NCBI GenBank assembly: GCA_002694985.1
Contig: NZNS01000010.1
Coordinates: 1 to 64,000 of the forward strand
Reading direction: 5' to 3'
Origin: Parvibaculum sp.
GTDB taxonomy: Bacteria > Pseudomonadota > Alphaproteobacteria > Parvibaculales > Parvibaculaceae
Length of the DNA stretch: 64,000 nt
Shown here in pieces: positions 34,553 to 44,212 of this stretch. The notes under the pieces are model-generated. The model was not told where the DNA came from, ran no database searches, and saw only the letters and a program-made list of their open reading frames with translations. The position numbers and the translations under genes are program-made. Within the stretch, counting starts at the first letter, position 1. The number at the start of each line of letters is the position of its first letter.

Positions 34553-35731
34553 ATGGCCAAGCCGCAAATCTTCACGCCCCGAGAGATGATCGAAAAGCTC
34601 ATCTCGTTCGACACGACGAGCCACCTCTCCAATCTCGAACTGATCGAATTCGTGGAAACTTACCTTGCGAGCCACGGCGTCTCATCGCGGCGCGTGATGA
34701 ACGAGGAGGGGACCAAAGCCAATCTGTTTGCCACGCTTGGCGACGACACCCAGGCAGGCGGGGTCGTCCTTTCGGGCCACACGGATGTCGTACCGGTGGA
34801 GGGGCAGGACTGGTCGAGCGATCCCTTCGGCGTTGTCGAACGCGACGGCAAACTTTTCGGACGCGGCACCAGCGACATGAAGAGCTTCATTGCTCTCGCG
34901 CTTGCCTATGTGCCCGAATTCCTGAAGGACGGACCAAAGGTGCCGGTCCATCTTGCGCTTTCCTATGACGAGGAAGTGGGCTGCCTCGGCGTCCGCCCGA
35001 TGATCGAAAGCATTGTGCGCAGCCTGCCGCGTCCCCAGGTCGTGATTGTCGGCGAGCCCTCCTTGATGAAGGTCGTCAACGCGCATAAGGGCATTCAGTC
35101 CTACAGCACGACCGTTACCGGCCTCGAATTCCATTCGAGCCAGACGCATCTCGGCGTCAGTGCCATCCAGTATGCCGTCGAGCTGATCTCCTTCCTGATG
35201 AGGCTTGCGGAGGAAATGCGCGAGCAGGGCGATCCCTCCAGCCGGTTCACCCCGCCCTATACGACGATCAATATCGGCACCATCAAGGGTGGTACGGCCC
35301 TCAACATCATTCCGAAAAGCTGTTCCTTCGTCTGGGAATATCGCCCACTGCCCGACACATCCCCCTCGGAGATCATCGATCGGTTCAACGCCTTCGCGGA
35401 AGAAGATGTGCTGCCGCGCATGCGCAAGGTCTTTGCCGGCGCAAAAATCGAAACGATCACGCGCGCGCAGTCGCCGGGACTGGCGGCGCTCGACGGCGAT
35501 CCGGGCGAGACGCTCGTCATGAAGCTCGCGCAGTGCAATTCGGCCGAAGCGGTCTCCTACAATACGGAAGCCGGACTTTTTCAGCTTGCGGATATTCCGA
35601 CCGTCATCTGCGGGCCGGGCGACATCGCACAGGCGCACAAGCCCGACGAATTCGTCGAACTTTCACAGCTCGCCGAATGCGAAAAATTCATGAAGCGGCT
35701 CGTGGACCACGTCTCCGGGCGGTCGATCTAG
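34553..35731 (+). CDS. argE: acetylornithine deacetylase
   Basis: The M20-family metallopeptidase of 392 residues hydrolyses N-acetylornithine to ornithine in arginine synthesis. Metal-binding and catalytic signatures are LSGHTDVVPVEGQDW, RGTSDMKSFIAL, LSYDEEVGCLG and CGPGDIAQAHKPDE. The start ATG at 34553 (MAKPQIFTPREM) is preferred over the ATG 51 bases upstream, which encodes an unrelated leader. argF and argD lie 1.7 kb away on the other strand, making this an arginine-biosynthesis neighbourhood. Confidence 0.93.
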   Translation: MAKPQIFTPREMIEKLISFDTTSHLSNLELIEFVETYLASHGVSSRRVMNEEGTKANLFATLGDDTQAGGVVLSGHTDVVPVEGQDWSSDPFGVVERDGKLFGRGTSDMKSFIALALAYVPEFLKDGPKVPVHLALSYDEEVGCLGVRPMIESIVRSLPRPQVVIVGEPSLMKVVNAHKGIQSYSTTVTGLEFHSSQTHLGVSAIQYAVELISFLMRLAEEMREQGDPSSRFTPPYTTINIGTIKGGTALNIIPKSCSFVWEYRPLPDTSPSEIIDRFNAFAEEDVLPRMRKVFAGAKIETITRAQSPGLAALDGDPGETLVMKLAQCNSAEAVSYNTEAGLFQLADIPTVICGPGDIAQAHKPDEFVELSQLAECEKFMKRLVDHVSGRSI

Positions 35732-35790
35732 GCGCGGGCGGGCGCAGGACGAAGCCCCTGCGCTTTCCGATTTCTCCTTTACGCGGAGAG

Positions 35791-36411
35791 CTAGCGCAAC
35801 ACCGGGCCCATGCTGCGTTCGACCTCGGCGGTAAGCGCGGCATCGAACTTCCGGGCAAGGCTCTGCATCAAAGCAGCATAGGCCTCATCGCGCTCATTGA
35901 GGCTTGCGCTTTCGAGAATGGTGCGTTCCGCGGTGGCATCCACATCAGCGGTCCATGAGGCGGGATTTCCTTCAGCGTCGGGCTTCTCGATGGTCAAGCG
36001 CGCCTTGAGACGCGCCTTCAGCCGCGTGTCGAGCTGGTCGCCGAAGATGCCGATGAGACCGCCCTTCTTGTCGAGCTGTTCGGAGATCACCGTCCCATCC
36101 AGAATGACGAGCGACGCCTTGCCCGGACCGCCCGTGGCGACGAGGCGCGTCTGCGCCCATGTGCGCGCAATCGTCTCGGGCGAGACATTGTGCAGATGCT
36201 CGACATAAGGAGCGCGGCCGGAAGAGGTGAAATGGCTGTCGACGGCGACAAGGGCGACCGGAATGCGGAAGGCAGGCCGTGCTTCGAAAGAAACGGATTG
36301 CGGCACATTCGCGGCAGGCGGATCGCCCGCACACGCCGCGAGCAGCGGCAGAAGAAGAATGGCTGAAAGGAAACGCAGGAAAAAGCAATGCCGACTTTCG
36401 GTACGGGTCAA
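35791..36411 (-). CDS. putative lipoprotein of unknown function
   Basis: The 206-residue protein has a lipoprotein signal: the hydrophobic run FLRFLSAILLLPLLAACAGD contains a lipobox (LLAAC) with the acylated cysteine near residue 27. The acidic +2-like position (AGD) leaves inner or outer membrane sorting uncertain. The body has an AWTADVDATAERTIL-like beta region and a C-terminal helix. I recognise no named domain. It is the last gene of the argD-argF-hslO transcript, starting 13 bp after hslO. Confidence 0.8.
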   Translation of the reverse strand: MTRTESRHCFFLRFLSAILLLPLLAACAGDPPAANVPQSVSFEARPAFRIPVALVAVDSHFTSSGRAPYVEHLHNVSPETIARTWAQTRLVATGGPGKASLVILDGTVISEQLDKKGGLIGIFGDQLDTRLKARLKARLTIEKPDAEGNPASWTADVDATAERTILESASLNERDEAYAALMQSLARKFDAALTAEVERSMGPVLR

Positions 36412-36424
36412 TTCCTTGCCTCTT

Positions 36425-37387
36425 TCAATTCAGCCCTTCCTTCAACTCGGCGGGCTCAAAAATGTAGACCTCGCTGCAGAATTCGCAGGTCACGGTGATG
36501 ACACCTTCCTGCGCCATTTCGTCGATTTCATGACCGCCGAAAGAGCGCAGAACGGAACTCATGCGCTCACGCGAGCAATGACAGGAAAACTCGACTGGAG
36601 AAGGATCATAGGCGCGCACGCCATCTTCGTGGAACAAGCGGAAAAGAAGCCGGGTGGGCTCGATCTCGGGATCAAGCAATTCGTGATCTTCCACCGTGGC
36701 GAGCAGGATCGAAGCGCGGTTCCATGCCTCCTCGTCATCCGTATAGGGGCGCTCGTCATCATCGCCCTCGCGATAGCCGGTCAGGCCACCATCCCGCGCA
36801 ATGTGCTGGATCATGATGGCACCGGCGCGCCAGTTCTTTTCCGGTCCCGCTGCTTCGCGATGATAGAACGGACCGGCAGCAAGGCGGATGCGGGTCGCCA
36901 CCTGCTCCGAATTCGCAAAATATTCATGGGCGCTATGGCTGAGACCGTCTGGATGAAGCGCGACGATGCCCTGATACGGCGCCATGTCCGGCCCCTGATC
37001 AATGGTAAGCGCAAGATGTCCACTCCCCATCAGATCGGCCGGCTCGGTGCGGCCCGCCTCGATTGCCTCGGCGACGCGCTCCGCGTTCATCATTGCATAA
37101 CCGCGAATTTTCCCCGGCGCTTCATAATCCGCGACCAGCATGCTGACCGGACCATCGCCCTGCGTCTGCAAGATGAAACGGCCGTCGAACTTAAGCGCGG
37201 AACCGATCATGGCCGTCAACGCCAGCGCCTCACCGAGAAGCCGCGATACGGGTTCGGGATAGGCATGCGAAGTCAGCACACGGTCGACCAGCGGCCCGAG
37301 CCGGACGACCCGCCCGCGAATGCCCAGATCCTCGATCTGGAATGGCTGAATGAGATCGTCGATAGCGACACCGATTGAACTGCTCAC
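36425..37387 (-). CDS. hslO: Hsp33 redox-regulated chaperone
   Basis: The 320-residue cytosolic holdase is activated by oxidation. The C-terminal zinc switch is complete: C-x-C (FSCHCS) and C-x-x-C (CEFCSEVY), four cysteines that release zinc and form disulfides under oxidative stress. The N-terminal domain shows the GSALKFDGRFILQTQGDGPV motif. It is 27 bp downstream of argF; the association with argF/argD is common in Hyphomicrobiales. Confidence 0.95.
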   Translation of the reverse strand: MSSSIGVAIDDLIQPFQIEDLGIRGRVVRLGPLVDRVLTSHAYPEPVSRLLGEALALTAMIGSALKFDGRFILQTQGDGPVSMLVADYEAPGKIRGYAMMNAERVAEAIEAGRTEPADLMGSGHLALTIDQGPDMAPYQGIVALHPDGLSHSAHEYFANSEQVATRIRLAAGPFYHREAAGPEKNWRAGAIMIQHIARDGGLTGYREGDDDERPYTDDEEAWNRASILLATVEDHELLDPEIEPTRLLFRLFHEDGVRAYDPSPVEFSCHCSRERMSSVLRSFGGHEIDEMAQEGVITVTCEFCSEVYIFEPAELKEGLN

Positions 37388-37414
37388 AAAGACTCCCGGT
37401 TCTGCCAGCCGATA

Positions 37415-38344
37415 TTACTGAAAGCACCAGGCGAGGACGCCCTTTTGTGCATGCAGCCTGTTTTCCGCCTCGTCGAAGACCACGGAAGACGGGCCATCGA
37501 TCACATCCGCTGTCATCTCCTCGCCACGATGTGCAGGCAGACAATGCATGAAGATCGCTTCCTTGTCCGCCGCCGCCATCAGACGTTCGTTCACCTGATA
37601 AGGCGCAAGAAGATTATGGCGGCGCGCTGCCGTCTCTTCACTGTCACCCATGGAGACCCAGGTGTCCGCGTTGACGCAATCGACATCCTTGACCGCTTCG
37701 TATGGGTCGGTCGTCAGCACGACATTCGCCTTTCGGCTTTTCGCCCATGCAAGCGCTTCGGCACTCGGTGCCAGTTCCGGCGGGCATGCGAGCCGCAACT
37801 CGAAATCGAGCTGCGTCGCGGCATGAATCCAGGATGTCACCATGTTGTTTCCGTCGCCAACCCAGGCGATACGACGGCCTGCGACCGGCCCCTTGTGCTC
37901 CTCGAAAGTCATGACATCCGCCATCAACTGGCATGGATGGGAGCGATCGGTCAGGCCGTTGATAACCGGCACACTCGCATATTCCGCAAGCTCCAGAAGA
38001 TGCTTGTGGTCTGTCGTGCGGATCATGATGGCGTCGACATAGCGCGAGAGTACGCGTGCCGTGTCGGCAATGGTCTCGCCGCGCCCGAGCTGCGTATCGG
38101 CGCCATTGAGCAGCAGTGTCTCGCCGCCAAGCTGACGCATGGCGACATCGAAGGAAACACGTGTGCGCGTCGAGGGCTTTTCGAAGATCATAGCAAGAAG
38201 CTTGCCCTTGAGCGGCTTGTCCGCGTCGGGCTCGGCGTGTCCCAGACCGGCGCGCGCGGATTTGCGCTGTCTGGAGTTTTCGAGAATCGCCCGAATGTCC
38301 GTGGGCGAGATCTCATCGAGATCGAGAAAATGCCGAGTGCTCAT
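37415..38344 (-). CDS. argF: ornithine carbamoyltransferase
   Basis: The 309-residue enzyme transfers carbamoyl phosphate to ornithine, giving citrulline. The carbamoyl-phosphate loop [14 protein letters not shown], the [13 protein letters not shown] segment and the ornithine-binding [11 protein letters not shown] are intact. The start overlaps the argD stop by four bases (ATGA), so the two are coupled. Confidence 0.97.
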   Translation of the reverse strand: MSTRHFLDLDEISPTDIRAILENSRQRKSARAGLGHAEPDADKPLKGKLLAMIFEKPSTRTRVSFDVAMRQLGGETLLLNGADTQLGRGETIADTARVLSRYVDAIMIRTTDHKHLLELAEYASVPVINGLTDRSHPCQLMADVMTFEEHKGPVAGRRIAWVGDGNNMVTSWIHAATQLDFELRLACPPELAPSAEALAWAKSRKANVVLTTDPYEAVKDVDCVNADTWVSMGDSEETAARRHNLLAPYQVNERLMAAADKEAIFMHCLPAHRGEEMTADVIDGPSSVVFDEAENRLHAQKGVLAWCFQ

Positions 38345-39552
38345 GACTTCGCTCCCGAGGCGGAAGCCTCTTTCTCAAGGCTTGCATCGATTCTCGCGCA
38401 GGCATTGCCCAGCTTTTCGAGTGCCTCTTCGAGATGCTTCTCTTCAATGTTAAGTGGCGGCAGAAGGCGCACGACATTGTCGCCAGCGCCGACGGTCAGC
38501 ATGTGTTCGTCGCGCAAGGCCGCGACAAGATCGGTATTCACAACCTTGCACTTGATGCCCAGCATCAGACCTTCGCCACGCACCCCTTCGATCACCCGCG
38601 GATACTGATCCGCGAGCATGGCGAGCTTCTGACGGAGCTTCAGGCCCAGCATGTTCACATGCGGCAGAAAATTTTCGTCAAGCGCCATCTCCATAACCGC
38701 GCTCGCAACCGCCATCGCCAGCGGATTGCCGCCAAAGGTCGAGCCATGCGTGCCCGCCGTCATGCCGCGCGCTGCCTCTTCCGTTGCGAGACAGGCGCCA
38801 ACGGGAAAGCCGCCGCCCAGGGCCTTTGCAATAGCCATGATGTCCGGCGCGATGCCCGCAAGTTCATGCGCGAAGAGCTTGCCGGTACGGCCGACACCTG
38901 TCTGCACTTCATCGAGAACAAGAAGAATGCCTGTCTCGTCGCAGAGCTCACGGATATTCCGCATCATTTCATTGGGGATCACGCGGATGCCCCCCTCGCC
39001 CTGTATCGGCTCGATCAGAATGCCTGCCGTCGCCGGACCGATCGCCGCCTTGAGGGCTTTCATGTCGCCGAAGGGCACTTGCGGGAACCCGGGCATCGCC
39101 GGACCAAAGCCTTCGAGATATTTCTTCTGGCCGCCGGCAGCGATGGTTGCCAGTGTGCGGCCGTGGAAGGCACCTTCCATGGTGATGAGTTCGTAGCGCT
39201 CGGGCGCGCCGCCTGCGGCGTGGTATTTGCGCGCCATCTTGATCGCGCATTCGAGAGCTTCCGCCCCTGAATTGGTGAAGAAGACAGTGTCGGCAAATGT
39301 CGCGTCGACAAGCGTACGGGCGAGTTTTTCCTGACCGGGAATGCGGTAGATGTTCGAGGTGTGCCAGACCTTCTGCGCCTGCTCCGTCAATGCGGCGACA
39401 AGACGGGGATGGGCATGGCCGAAAGCGTTGACGGCGATACCGGCACCGAAGTCGAGATAGCGCTCGCCCCTCGGCGTCACGAGGTAGGGGCCTTCGCCCC
39501 TTTCAAATTCAAGATCGGCCCGCGCATAGGTCGGCAGAACAGGCGTAATCAC
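38341..39552 (-). CDS. argD: acetylornithine/succinyldiaminopimelate aminotransferase
   Basis: The 403-residue class III PLP aminotransferase acts in arginine (and probably lysine) synthesis. It shows the [15 protein letters not shown] segment, the [12 protein letters not shown] cofactor loop and the PLP lysine in [14 protein letters not shown], followed by [13 protein letters not shown]. It is the first gene of the argD-argF-hslO-lipoprotein operon. The 380-bp region upstream presumably holds its promoter. Confidence 0.96.
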   Translation of the reverse strand: MITPVLPTYARADLEFERGEGPYLVTPRGERYLDFGAGIAVNAFGHAHPRLVAALTEQAQKVWHTSNIYRIPGQEKLARTLVDATFADTVFFTNSGAEALECAIKMARKYHAAGGAPERYELITMEGAFHGRTLATIAAGGQKKYLEGFGPAMPGFPQVPFGDMKALKAAIGPATAGILIEPIQGEGGIRVIPNEMMRNIRELCDETGILLVLDEVQTGVGRTGKLFAHELAGIAPDIMAIAKALGGGFPVGACLATEEAARGMTAGTHGSTFGGNPLAMAVASAVMEMALDENFLPHVNMLGLKLRQKLAMLADQYPRVIEGVRGEGLMLGIKCKVVNTDLVAALRDEHMLTVGAGDNVVRLLPPLNIEEKHLEEALEKLGNACARIDASLEKEASASGAKS

Positions 39553-39932
39553 GGGAGTCAGTCCTTCTCATAAAATCCTGAGCAACGCTGTTCGCGGAAT
39601 GACGGAGAGAATGCCGCGGGGTTTCCATGCGGCGGCGGGTCTCCGACGGTCCGGCGAGACAGCAGTTTCCTGCAAGGCCCAAGCACTCGTCGCGCCCCGG
39701 CCATCTCGCTATCAGCCTCGTCGTTTCCCGCACAGGATCATGACGATCACACCCTTTTTGCCCCTTTCGGGGGCTCCCCGCCGGTCCCTTGACCGGACGC
39801 CCAATAGAAAATGCCGCCTGCAAGGGGCGGCAGCTCGAGAAGCAGAGAAGTATTAGGGCGAGGAACCAAGTCTGTCAATCTCGTGCACCCGCACCGATGC
39901 GGGCCTTACTTGAAGGCTGAGTTTGACCCTTT
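39553..39932. other. 380-bp intergenic region before argD
   Basis: No convincing gene. The stretch holds a terminator-like hairpin near 39812-39832 for the permease transcript, a short palindrome CCGGTC/GACCGG (39781-39796) and GCCCC/GGGGC arms around TTTCG near 39759. The argD promoter is expected near its 3' (low coordinate) end but I cannot pinpoint it. Confidence 0.6.
39808..39832 (-). terminator. intrinsic terminator of the ABC-2 permease gene
   Basis: On the minus strand TGCCGCC and GGCGGCA form a 7-bp stem with a 7-base loop, followed by TTTTCTATT. It lies about 100 bp after the permease stop. Confidence 0.6.
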
Positions 39933-40742
39933 TCAGGCCTTCAGGCGATAGCCCGTGCGGAAAAGCGTGTGGCAAACCATCCAGAGCAGCGCGTTGACAC
40001 CCACGACGATGGCGATGCCGGTTGCAATCGAACCGTCCGCATGGCCCGTGATGCCATAGCGGAAGCCGTCGATCAGATAGAAGACCGGATTCCACTTGGT
40101 CAGATTGTGGGCGAAGTCGGGCAGCTGCGTCACCGAATAGAAAGTACCCGACAAAAAAGTGAGCGGCAGAATGACGAAGTTCGTCACCGCCTGCAGATGG
40201 TCGAATTTTTCCGACCAGATGCCGCCCAGCATTCCCAGCAACGACAGCATCAGCGACGCGCCTACCGCATAAAAGACGATGGCCCAGATATGGGCGGTCC
40301 CCATATGCACGAAGGGAAGCATGGCAAGCGTCGTAACGCAGCCACAGACGATACCGCGCGTGACACCCGCCATCGCAATGCCGACATTCAGCTCCCCGGC
40401 TGAAAGCGGGGGCATGAGTACATCCACGATATTGCCCTGGATTTTGGAAATCAGGATCGAGGAAGACGTGTTGGCGAAGGAATTCTGGATCATTGTCATC
40501 ATGACTAGGCCAGGCGCCAGAAACTCGATAAAGGGGACGCCATGCACGTCGGGCCGAAACTTGCCGATGGCGAGTGCAAAAATCGCAAGATAGAGGAGCG
40601 TCGTCATGACCGGCGCTGCGACCGTCTGCGTCATTACCTTCCAGAAGCGGCGAACTTCCTTCACATAGAGCGTCCAGACGCCCAGCCAGTTGACTGCACC
40701 GAAGCGGCGTGTGCCTTCCTGCGGATAGGGAGTGAAGCTCAT
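39933..40742 (-). CDS. ABC-2 type transporter permease
   Basis: The 269-residue inner-membrane permease has six hydrophobic segments and the ABC-2 signature PLTFLSGTFYSVTQLPDFAHN followed by NPVFYLIDGFRYGITG. It resembles the YadH/NodJ class that exports lipids, polysaccharides or drugs. No ATPase gene is adjacent here, so its partner must be encoded elsewhere. The ATG at 40742 (MSFTPYPQEG) gives normal length; upstream frame extension is not family-like. Confidence 0.9.
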   Translation of the reverse strand: MSFTPYPQEGTRRFGAVNWLGVWTLYVKEVRRFWKVMTQTVAAPVMTTLLYLAIFALAIGKFRPDVHGVPFIEFLAPGLVMMTMIQNSFANTSSSILISKIQGNIVDVLMPPLSAGELNVGIAMAGVTRGIVCGCVTTLAMLPFVHMGTAHIWAIVFYAVGASLMLSLLGMLGGIWSEKFDHLQAVTNFVILPLTFLSGTFYSVTQLPDFAHNLTKWNPVFYLIDGFRYGITGHADGSIATGIAIVVGVNALLWMVCHTLFRTGYRLKA

Positions 40743-41122
40743 GGACTGTCTCGTTATCTGTTCGGCCTTTTCCGGCGGGGTGCCGAGGCATACGCCAGAG
40801 CGGCGCGACGGGCAATGAGGACGAGGCCCGCTATCGACAAACGGGCCTCTCCCATGTGAGGCCGCGAAAGCGCAGGCACAAGCGGGAAATGCCCCTGGCC
40901 TCGGCTCTTTTCTGTGGATAAGCCCCCTTCGACCGTGCCTGCATGTTGCGATTCTGCCCCCGGATATTGTATATTCTTCGTTAATGCCTACGAAATCTAG
41001 TGGTGCCCGCAAGATTCCGCATGTGCCGGATAGATGGCCGGTTTCGCAGGCGATGCCGGAATCAGGCTGAATTCCGGGCATCCAACCGGGCCGAAGGAGG
41101 CCCCGAAGGGGAAGGTAAGATC
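40743..41122. other. gcrA upstream region with DnaA box and GANTC sites
   Basis: This 380-bp gene-free region separates the divergent permease and gcrA. It contains a perfect DnaA-box match (40913-40921) and three CcrM-type GANTC sites at 40950-40954, 41013-41017 and 41059-41063. An AT-rich stretch near 40965-40985 (GGATATTGTATATTC) is a likely promoter. A GC-rich leader with GGCC/GGCC arms precedes the gcrA ATG. Confidence 0.6.
40913..40921 (-). promoter_or_regulatory. DnaA box
   Basis: TGTGGATAA on the plus strand is the exact reverse complement of the consensus TTATCCACA. It lies about 200 bp upstream of gcrA. In Caulobacter DnaA activates gcrA, so the location is suggestive. One 9-base match could also occur by chance in a window this size. 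Confidence 0.55.
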
Positions 41123-41638
41123 ATGTGGACCGATGAACGCGTGGAACTGCTGAAGAAGCTCTGGGCCGAAGGCCTGAGCGCCAGCCAGGTTGCCAAGCAA
41201 CTCGGCGGCGTGACCCGTAATGCCGTGATTGGCAAGGTGCATCGTCTGGGCCTGTCAGGGCGCGCCATGCCGAGCCGTCCTGCCCGTACGCGGCCCCAAG
41301 CGCCCCGTACGCTTGTGCGCGGCCGCCCCGACCCGTTGACGGCGGAACCGCGCGAGGAAGAACAGGCGCAGAACCAGAGCGCGAAGAAAGCCGAATCCTC
41401 GCAGACCGAAGAGCGCGGTCTCGAACCCGCGCAGCGAGCCACGGTGCTCACCCTCACCGAACATACCTGCAAATGGCCAATCGGCGATCCGGGCCGTCCG
41501 GGGTTCCATTTCTGCGGCCGCGGCGCCGAGCATGGCTCACCCTACTGCACCGAACATGCGCGGATGGCCTATCAGCCAGCACAGGCAAGGCGGAACCGGG
41601 AACGCGATCGCATGCGCAAGGAACGTCTGGTCAGCTGA
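41123..41638 (+). CDS. gcrA: GcrA cell-cycle regulator
   Basis: The 171-residue alphaproteobacterial regulator binds RNA polymerase sigma-70 and promoters carrying CcrM-methylated GANTC sites. The N-terminal DNA-binding domain is intact: MWTDERVELLKKLWAEG, then SASQVAKQLGGVTRNAVIGK and VHRLGLSGR. The basic linker and the C-terminal cysteine/histidine block (TCKWPIGDPGRPGFHFCGRG, then SPYCTEHARMAY) are also typical. The start ATG at 41123 follows GGAAGGTAAGATC. A terminator separates it from convergent phoB. Confidence 0.95.
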   Translation: MWTDERVELLKKLWAEGLSASQVAKQLGGVTRNAVIGKVHRLGLSGRAMPSRPARTRPQAPRTLVRGRPDPLTAEPREEEQAQNQSAKKAESSQTEERGLEPAQRATVLTLTEHTCKWPIGDPGRPGFHFCGRGAEHGSPYCTEHARMAYQPAQARRNRERDRMRKERLVS

Positions 41639-41691
41639 AGCCGATCGATCAGGGCTTTTCGGGGGCGGACCGGGGGCACCCGAGGGGAAGG

Positions 41692-41729
41692 AACCGGCAT
41701 CCACAGAATGTGGTTGCCGGTTTTCCTTT
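41692..41729 (+). terminator. intrinsic terminator of gcrA
   Basis: AACCGGCA (41692-41699) pairs with TGCCGGTT (41715-41722), with an inner CCAC/GTGG extension and an AGAAT loop, followed by TTCCTTT. It could also act partly on the convergent phoB transcript. Confidence 0.75.
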
Positions 41730-41763
41730 GTGTGAGGCCAGCACATAACCCCTTGCGGGACCG

Positions 41764-42459
41764 TCAGCTGTGGAATTGCTCGTCCAGCGAATAGCCCGCG
41801 GAGCGGACAGTGCGGATCGGATCTTTCTCACCCTTGATGCTGAGCGCCTTGCGAAGACGCCCAACATGGACATCGACCGTGCGCGCCTCGACATAGACAT
41901 CAGAACCCCAGACGGCATCAAGCAGCTGTTCGCGGCTGAAAACACGGCCCGGATACTGGATCAGGTGATCGAGGAGGCGATATTCCGTGGGCCCGAGACG
42001 CACCTCGCGGTCGCCACGCCGTACGCGATGCGCCGCCCTGTCGAGAACAATGTCGCCGAAGGTAACAAGATCCTCGGTGAGGGCAGGGCGTATGCGCCGC
42101 ATCACCGCCCGGATGCGGGCAAGAAGCTCCGTCATCGAGAAAGGCTTTGTCACATAGTCATCCGCACCGATGTCGAGGCCGCGGATTCGATCCGTTTCCT
42201 CGCCGCGAGCGGTGATCATGATGATCGGGACATTACGGGTCTCCGCCCGGCCGCGAAGGCGCCGGCAGAGCTCGATGCCGGACAGACCGGGCAACATCCA
42301 GTCCAACAGGATGAGATCCGGCGTCGTCTCGCGAATCATCAAATCCGCCTCCTCGCCGTCCGCAGCGGCGAGAACCTTGTAGCCTTCCTTGTCGAGGTTG
42401 TACTGGAGGAGCGTCAGCAGCGCCTCCTCGTCCTCGACGATCATTACGGTCGGTTTCAT
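41764..42459 (-). CDS. phoB: phosphate regulon response regulator PhoB
   Basis: The 231-residue OmpR-type regulator has a receiver domain with phospho-acceptor in LILLDWMLPGLSG, switch residue ITARGEE and YVTKPFSMTEL. Its winged-helix DNA-binding domain includes LGPTEYRLLDHLIQYPGRVF and RTVDVHVGRLRKAL. It is phosphorylated by PhoR when phosphate is low and binds Pho boxes (two are visible in this window). I chose the ATG at 42459 (MKPTVMIVEDE) because upstream in-frame residues do not belong to the fold. It is the last gene of the pst operon. Confidence 0.96.
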   Translation of the reverse strand: MKPTVMIVEDEEALLTLLQYNLDKEGYKVLAAADGEEADLMIRETTPDLILLDWMLPGLSGIELCRRLRGRAETRNVPIIMITARGEETDRIRGLDIGADDYVTKPFSMTELLARIRAVMRRIRPALTEDLVTFGDIVLDRAAHRVRRGDREVRLGPTEYRLLDHLIQYPGRVFSREQLLDAVWGSDVYVEARTVDVHVGRLRKALSIKGEKDPIRTVRSAGYSLDEQFHS

Positions 42460-42601
42460 TCTGCGATCGAATTGACTGCGATCGGATGTTGTCGTTTCCG
42501 CATCGTTGGCAACGGTCCGAATCTTTTCCACACTTTCCATTGAAGCCTGACCTTGTTCGCCGCGACGGGCAAGCGTTATTCCCATGGCGAAGACGCCTCC
42601 T

Positions 42602-43342
42602 CTAACTACCGGTCTCTACCGCTGTCGTGCTGGTCGTGTCGCTTTTCGGGCGCTCGTCGCTCACCCATTCGCCGGTGACGAGATAGCTGACCGTCTCGGC
42701 GATATTGGTTGCGTGGTCGCCAATCCGTTCGATGTTCTTCGCAACAAAAAGAAGATGCGTGGAAACCCCGATCGTCCGAGGGTCCTCCATCATGTAGGTA
42801 AGAAGTTCCCGAAAGACGGAGTTGTACATCGCGTCGATTTCTTCATCGTCGCGCCAGACCTCCATCGCGGCCTGCGCCTCACGGCTCGAATAGGCGTCGA
42901 GCACATGCTTGAGCTGGCGCTGGGCGAGACGGCCCATGCGGGAAATGCCCTGAATGAGACGGTTCGCGCCCTCGAAATCGTTCTGCAGAACAATGGCGCG
43001 CTTCGCAATGTTCTTTGCAAGATCGCCGATACGTTCCAGATCAATCGAAATCTTGATCGCTGCAATCGCTTCACGCAGATCCGTGGCCATCGGCTGGCGC
43101 AGCGCAATCATGCGAATGGCGTGCGCTTCGATTTCCGCCTCAAGCAAGTCGATACGCTGATCCTCAAGGATCGTACGCTCGGCAAGTTGCGTGTCGCGGC
43201 GAACGACGGCTTCGATAGCGGCGGAGAGCTGAGCTTCCGTGAGCCCTCCCATCTGGGCGATGTTCGCAGAGAGCGTATCGAGCTCTTCCTGGAAAGATTT
43301 AACCGTATGCTGGGTCACACCCAAATCTCCTTTTGCTCGCAT
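42602..43342 (-). CDS. phoU: phosphate transport regulator PhoU
   Basis: The 246-residue all-helical protein has two PhoU repeats, each with the metal-binding helix pattern: IDLERIGDLAKNIAKRA and AKNIERIGDHATNIAETV. PhoU links Pst transport status to PhoR and restrains the Pho response. The ATG at 43342 gives the usual length (MRAKGDLG). It sits 8 bp after pstB. Confidence 0.96.
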   Translation of the reverse strand: MRAKGDLGVTQHTVKSFQEELDTLSANIAQMGGLTEAQLSAAIEAVVRRDTQLAERTILEDQRIDLLEAEIEAHAIRMIALRQPMATDLREAIAAIKISIDLERIGDLAKNIAKRAIVLQNDFEGANRLIQGISRMGRLAQRQLKHVLDAYSSREAQAAMEVWRDDEEIDAMYNSVFRELLTYMMEDPRTIGVSTHLLFVAKNIERIGDHATNIAETVSYLVTGEWVSDERPKSDTTSTTAVETGS

Positions 43343-43350
43343 GGGAGCGG

Positions 43351-44211
43351 TCAGCCGAAGCGGCCGGTGATGTAATCCTGTGTGCGCTTGTCGGTCGGAT
43401 TGGTGAACACCTTCTCCGTCTCGTCGACCTCGATCAGATTGCCGAGATGGAAGAATGCCGCTTTCTGCGACACGCGCGCCGCCTGCTGCATGGAATGCGT
43501 CACGATGACGATGGTGTAGTGCTGCCTGAGTTCGTCGATCAGCTCTTCGACCTTCGCCGTTGCAATCGGATCGAGAGCCGAACAAGGCTCGTCCATCAGG
43601 ATGACATCGGGATTGACCGCGATGGCCCGGGCGATACAAAGCCGCTGTTGCTGACCACCCGAAAGCCCCGTACCGGGTTCGTTCAGACGGTCCTTGACCT
43701 CTTTCCAGAGGCCTGCGCGAGAGAGACTCGTCTCGACGATCTCGTCCATCGCCGAACCGTTCTTCGCCACGCCATGAATACGCGGCCCATAGGCGATGTT
43801 GTCATAGATCGACTTTGGAAACGGGTTCGGCTTCTGAAACACCATCCCCACACGCGCGCGCAGAAGCACCGGGTCGATCTTCGGATCGTAGATGTCTGCC
43901 CCGTCGATCTCGATGGTGCCCGTTACCCTGCAAATGTCGATTGTATCGTTCATCCGGTTGATACAACGCAGAAACGTGGACTTGCCACACCCGGAAGGCC
44001 CGATAAACGCCATGACCTGACGCGCGGGAATATCGATCGAGACATCGAAGAGCGCCTGCTTTTCACCGTAGAAGACCGAGACGTTGGTTGCCGCGATCTT
44101 GCTTTCATGTCCGGCTTGCACGGACGCGGCCGCTTTCGCCAGCGTTCCCGCTTCTTCGGCTGTCTTGTTCATAATCATTCCTGACACTTCAGTGGCATCC
44201 AGAGTTGTCAT
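43351..44211 (-). CDS. pstB: phosphate ABC transporter ATP-binding protein
   Basis: The 286-residue ATPase has Walker [11 protein letters not shown]-loop [18 protein letters not shown], signature [14 protein letters not shown] and Walker [14 protein letters not shown]. It powers the Pst phosphate importer. The ATG at 44211 begins one base after the pstA stop; an ATG at 44229 would add six residues. An N-terminal extension of about 35 residues ([16 protein letters not shown]) precedes the core, as in other alphaproteobacteria. Confidence 0.96.
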   Translation of the reverse strand: MTTLDATEVSGMIMNKTAEEAGTLAKAAASVQAGHESKIAATNVSVFYGEKQALFDVSIDIPARQVMAFIGPSGCGKSTFLRCINRMNDTIDICRVTGTIEIDGADIYDPKIDPVLLRARVGMVFQKPNPFPKSIYDNIAYGPRIHGVAKNGSAMDEIVETSLSRAGLWKEVKDRLNEPGTGLSGGQQQRLCIARAIAVNPDVILMDEPCSALDPIATAKVEELIDELRQHYTIVIVTHSMQQAARVSQKAAFFHLGNLIEVDETEKVFTNPTDKRTQDYITGRFG

Positions 44212-44212
44212 G

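Noticed and set aside
39759..39796. Additional terminators near argD (GCCCC/GGGGC and CCGGTC/GACCGG stems)
   Set aside because: Neither stem is followed by a T-run on either strand in the right orientation.
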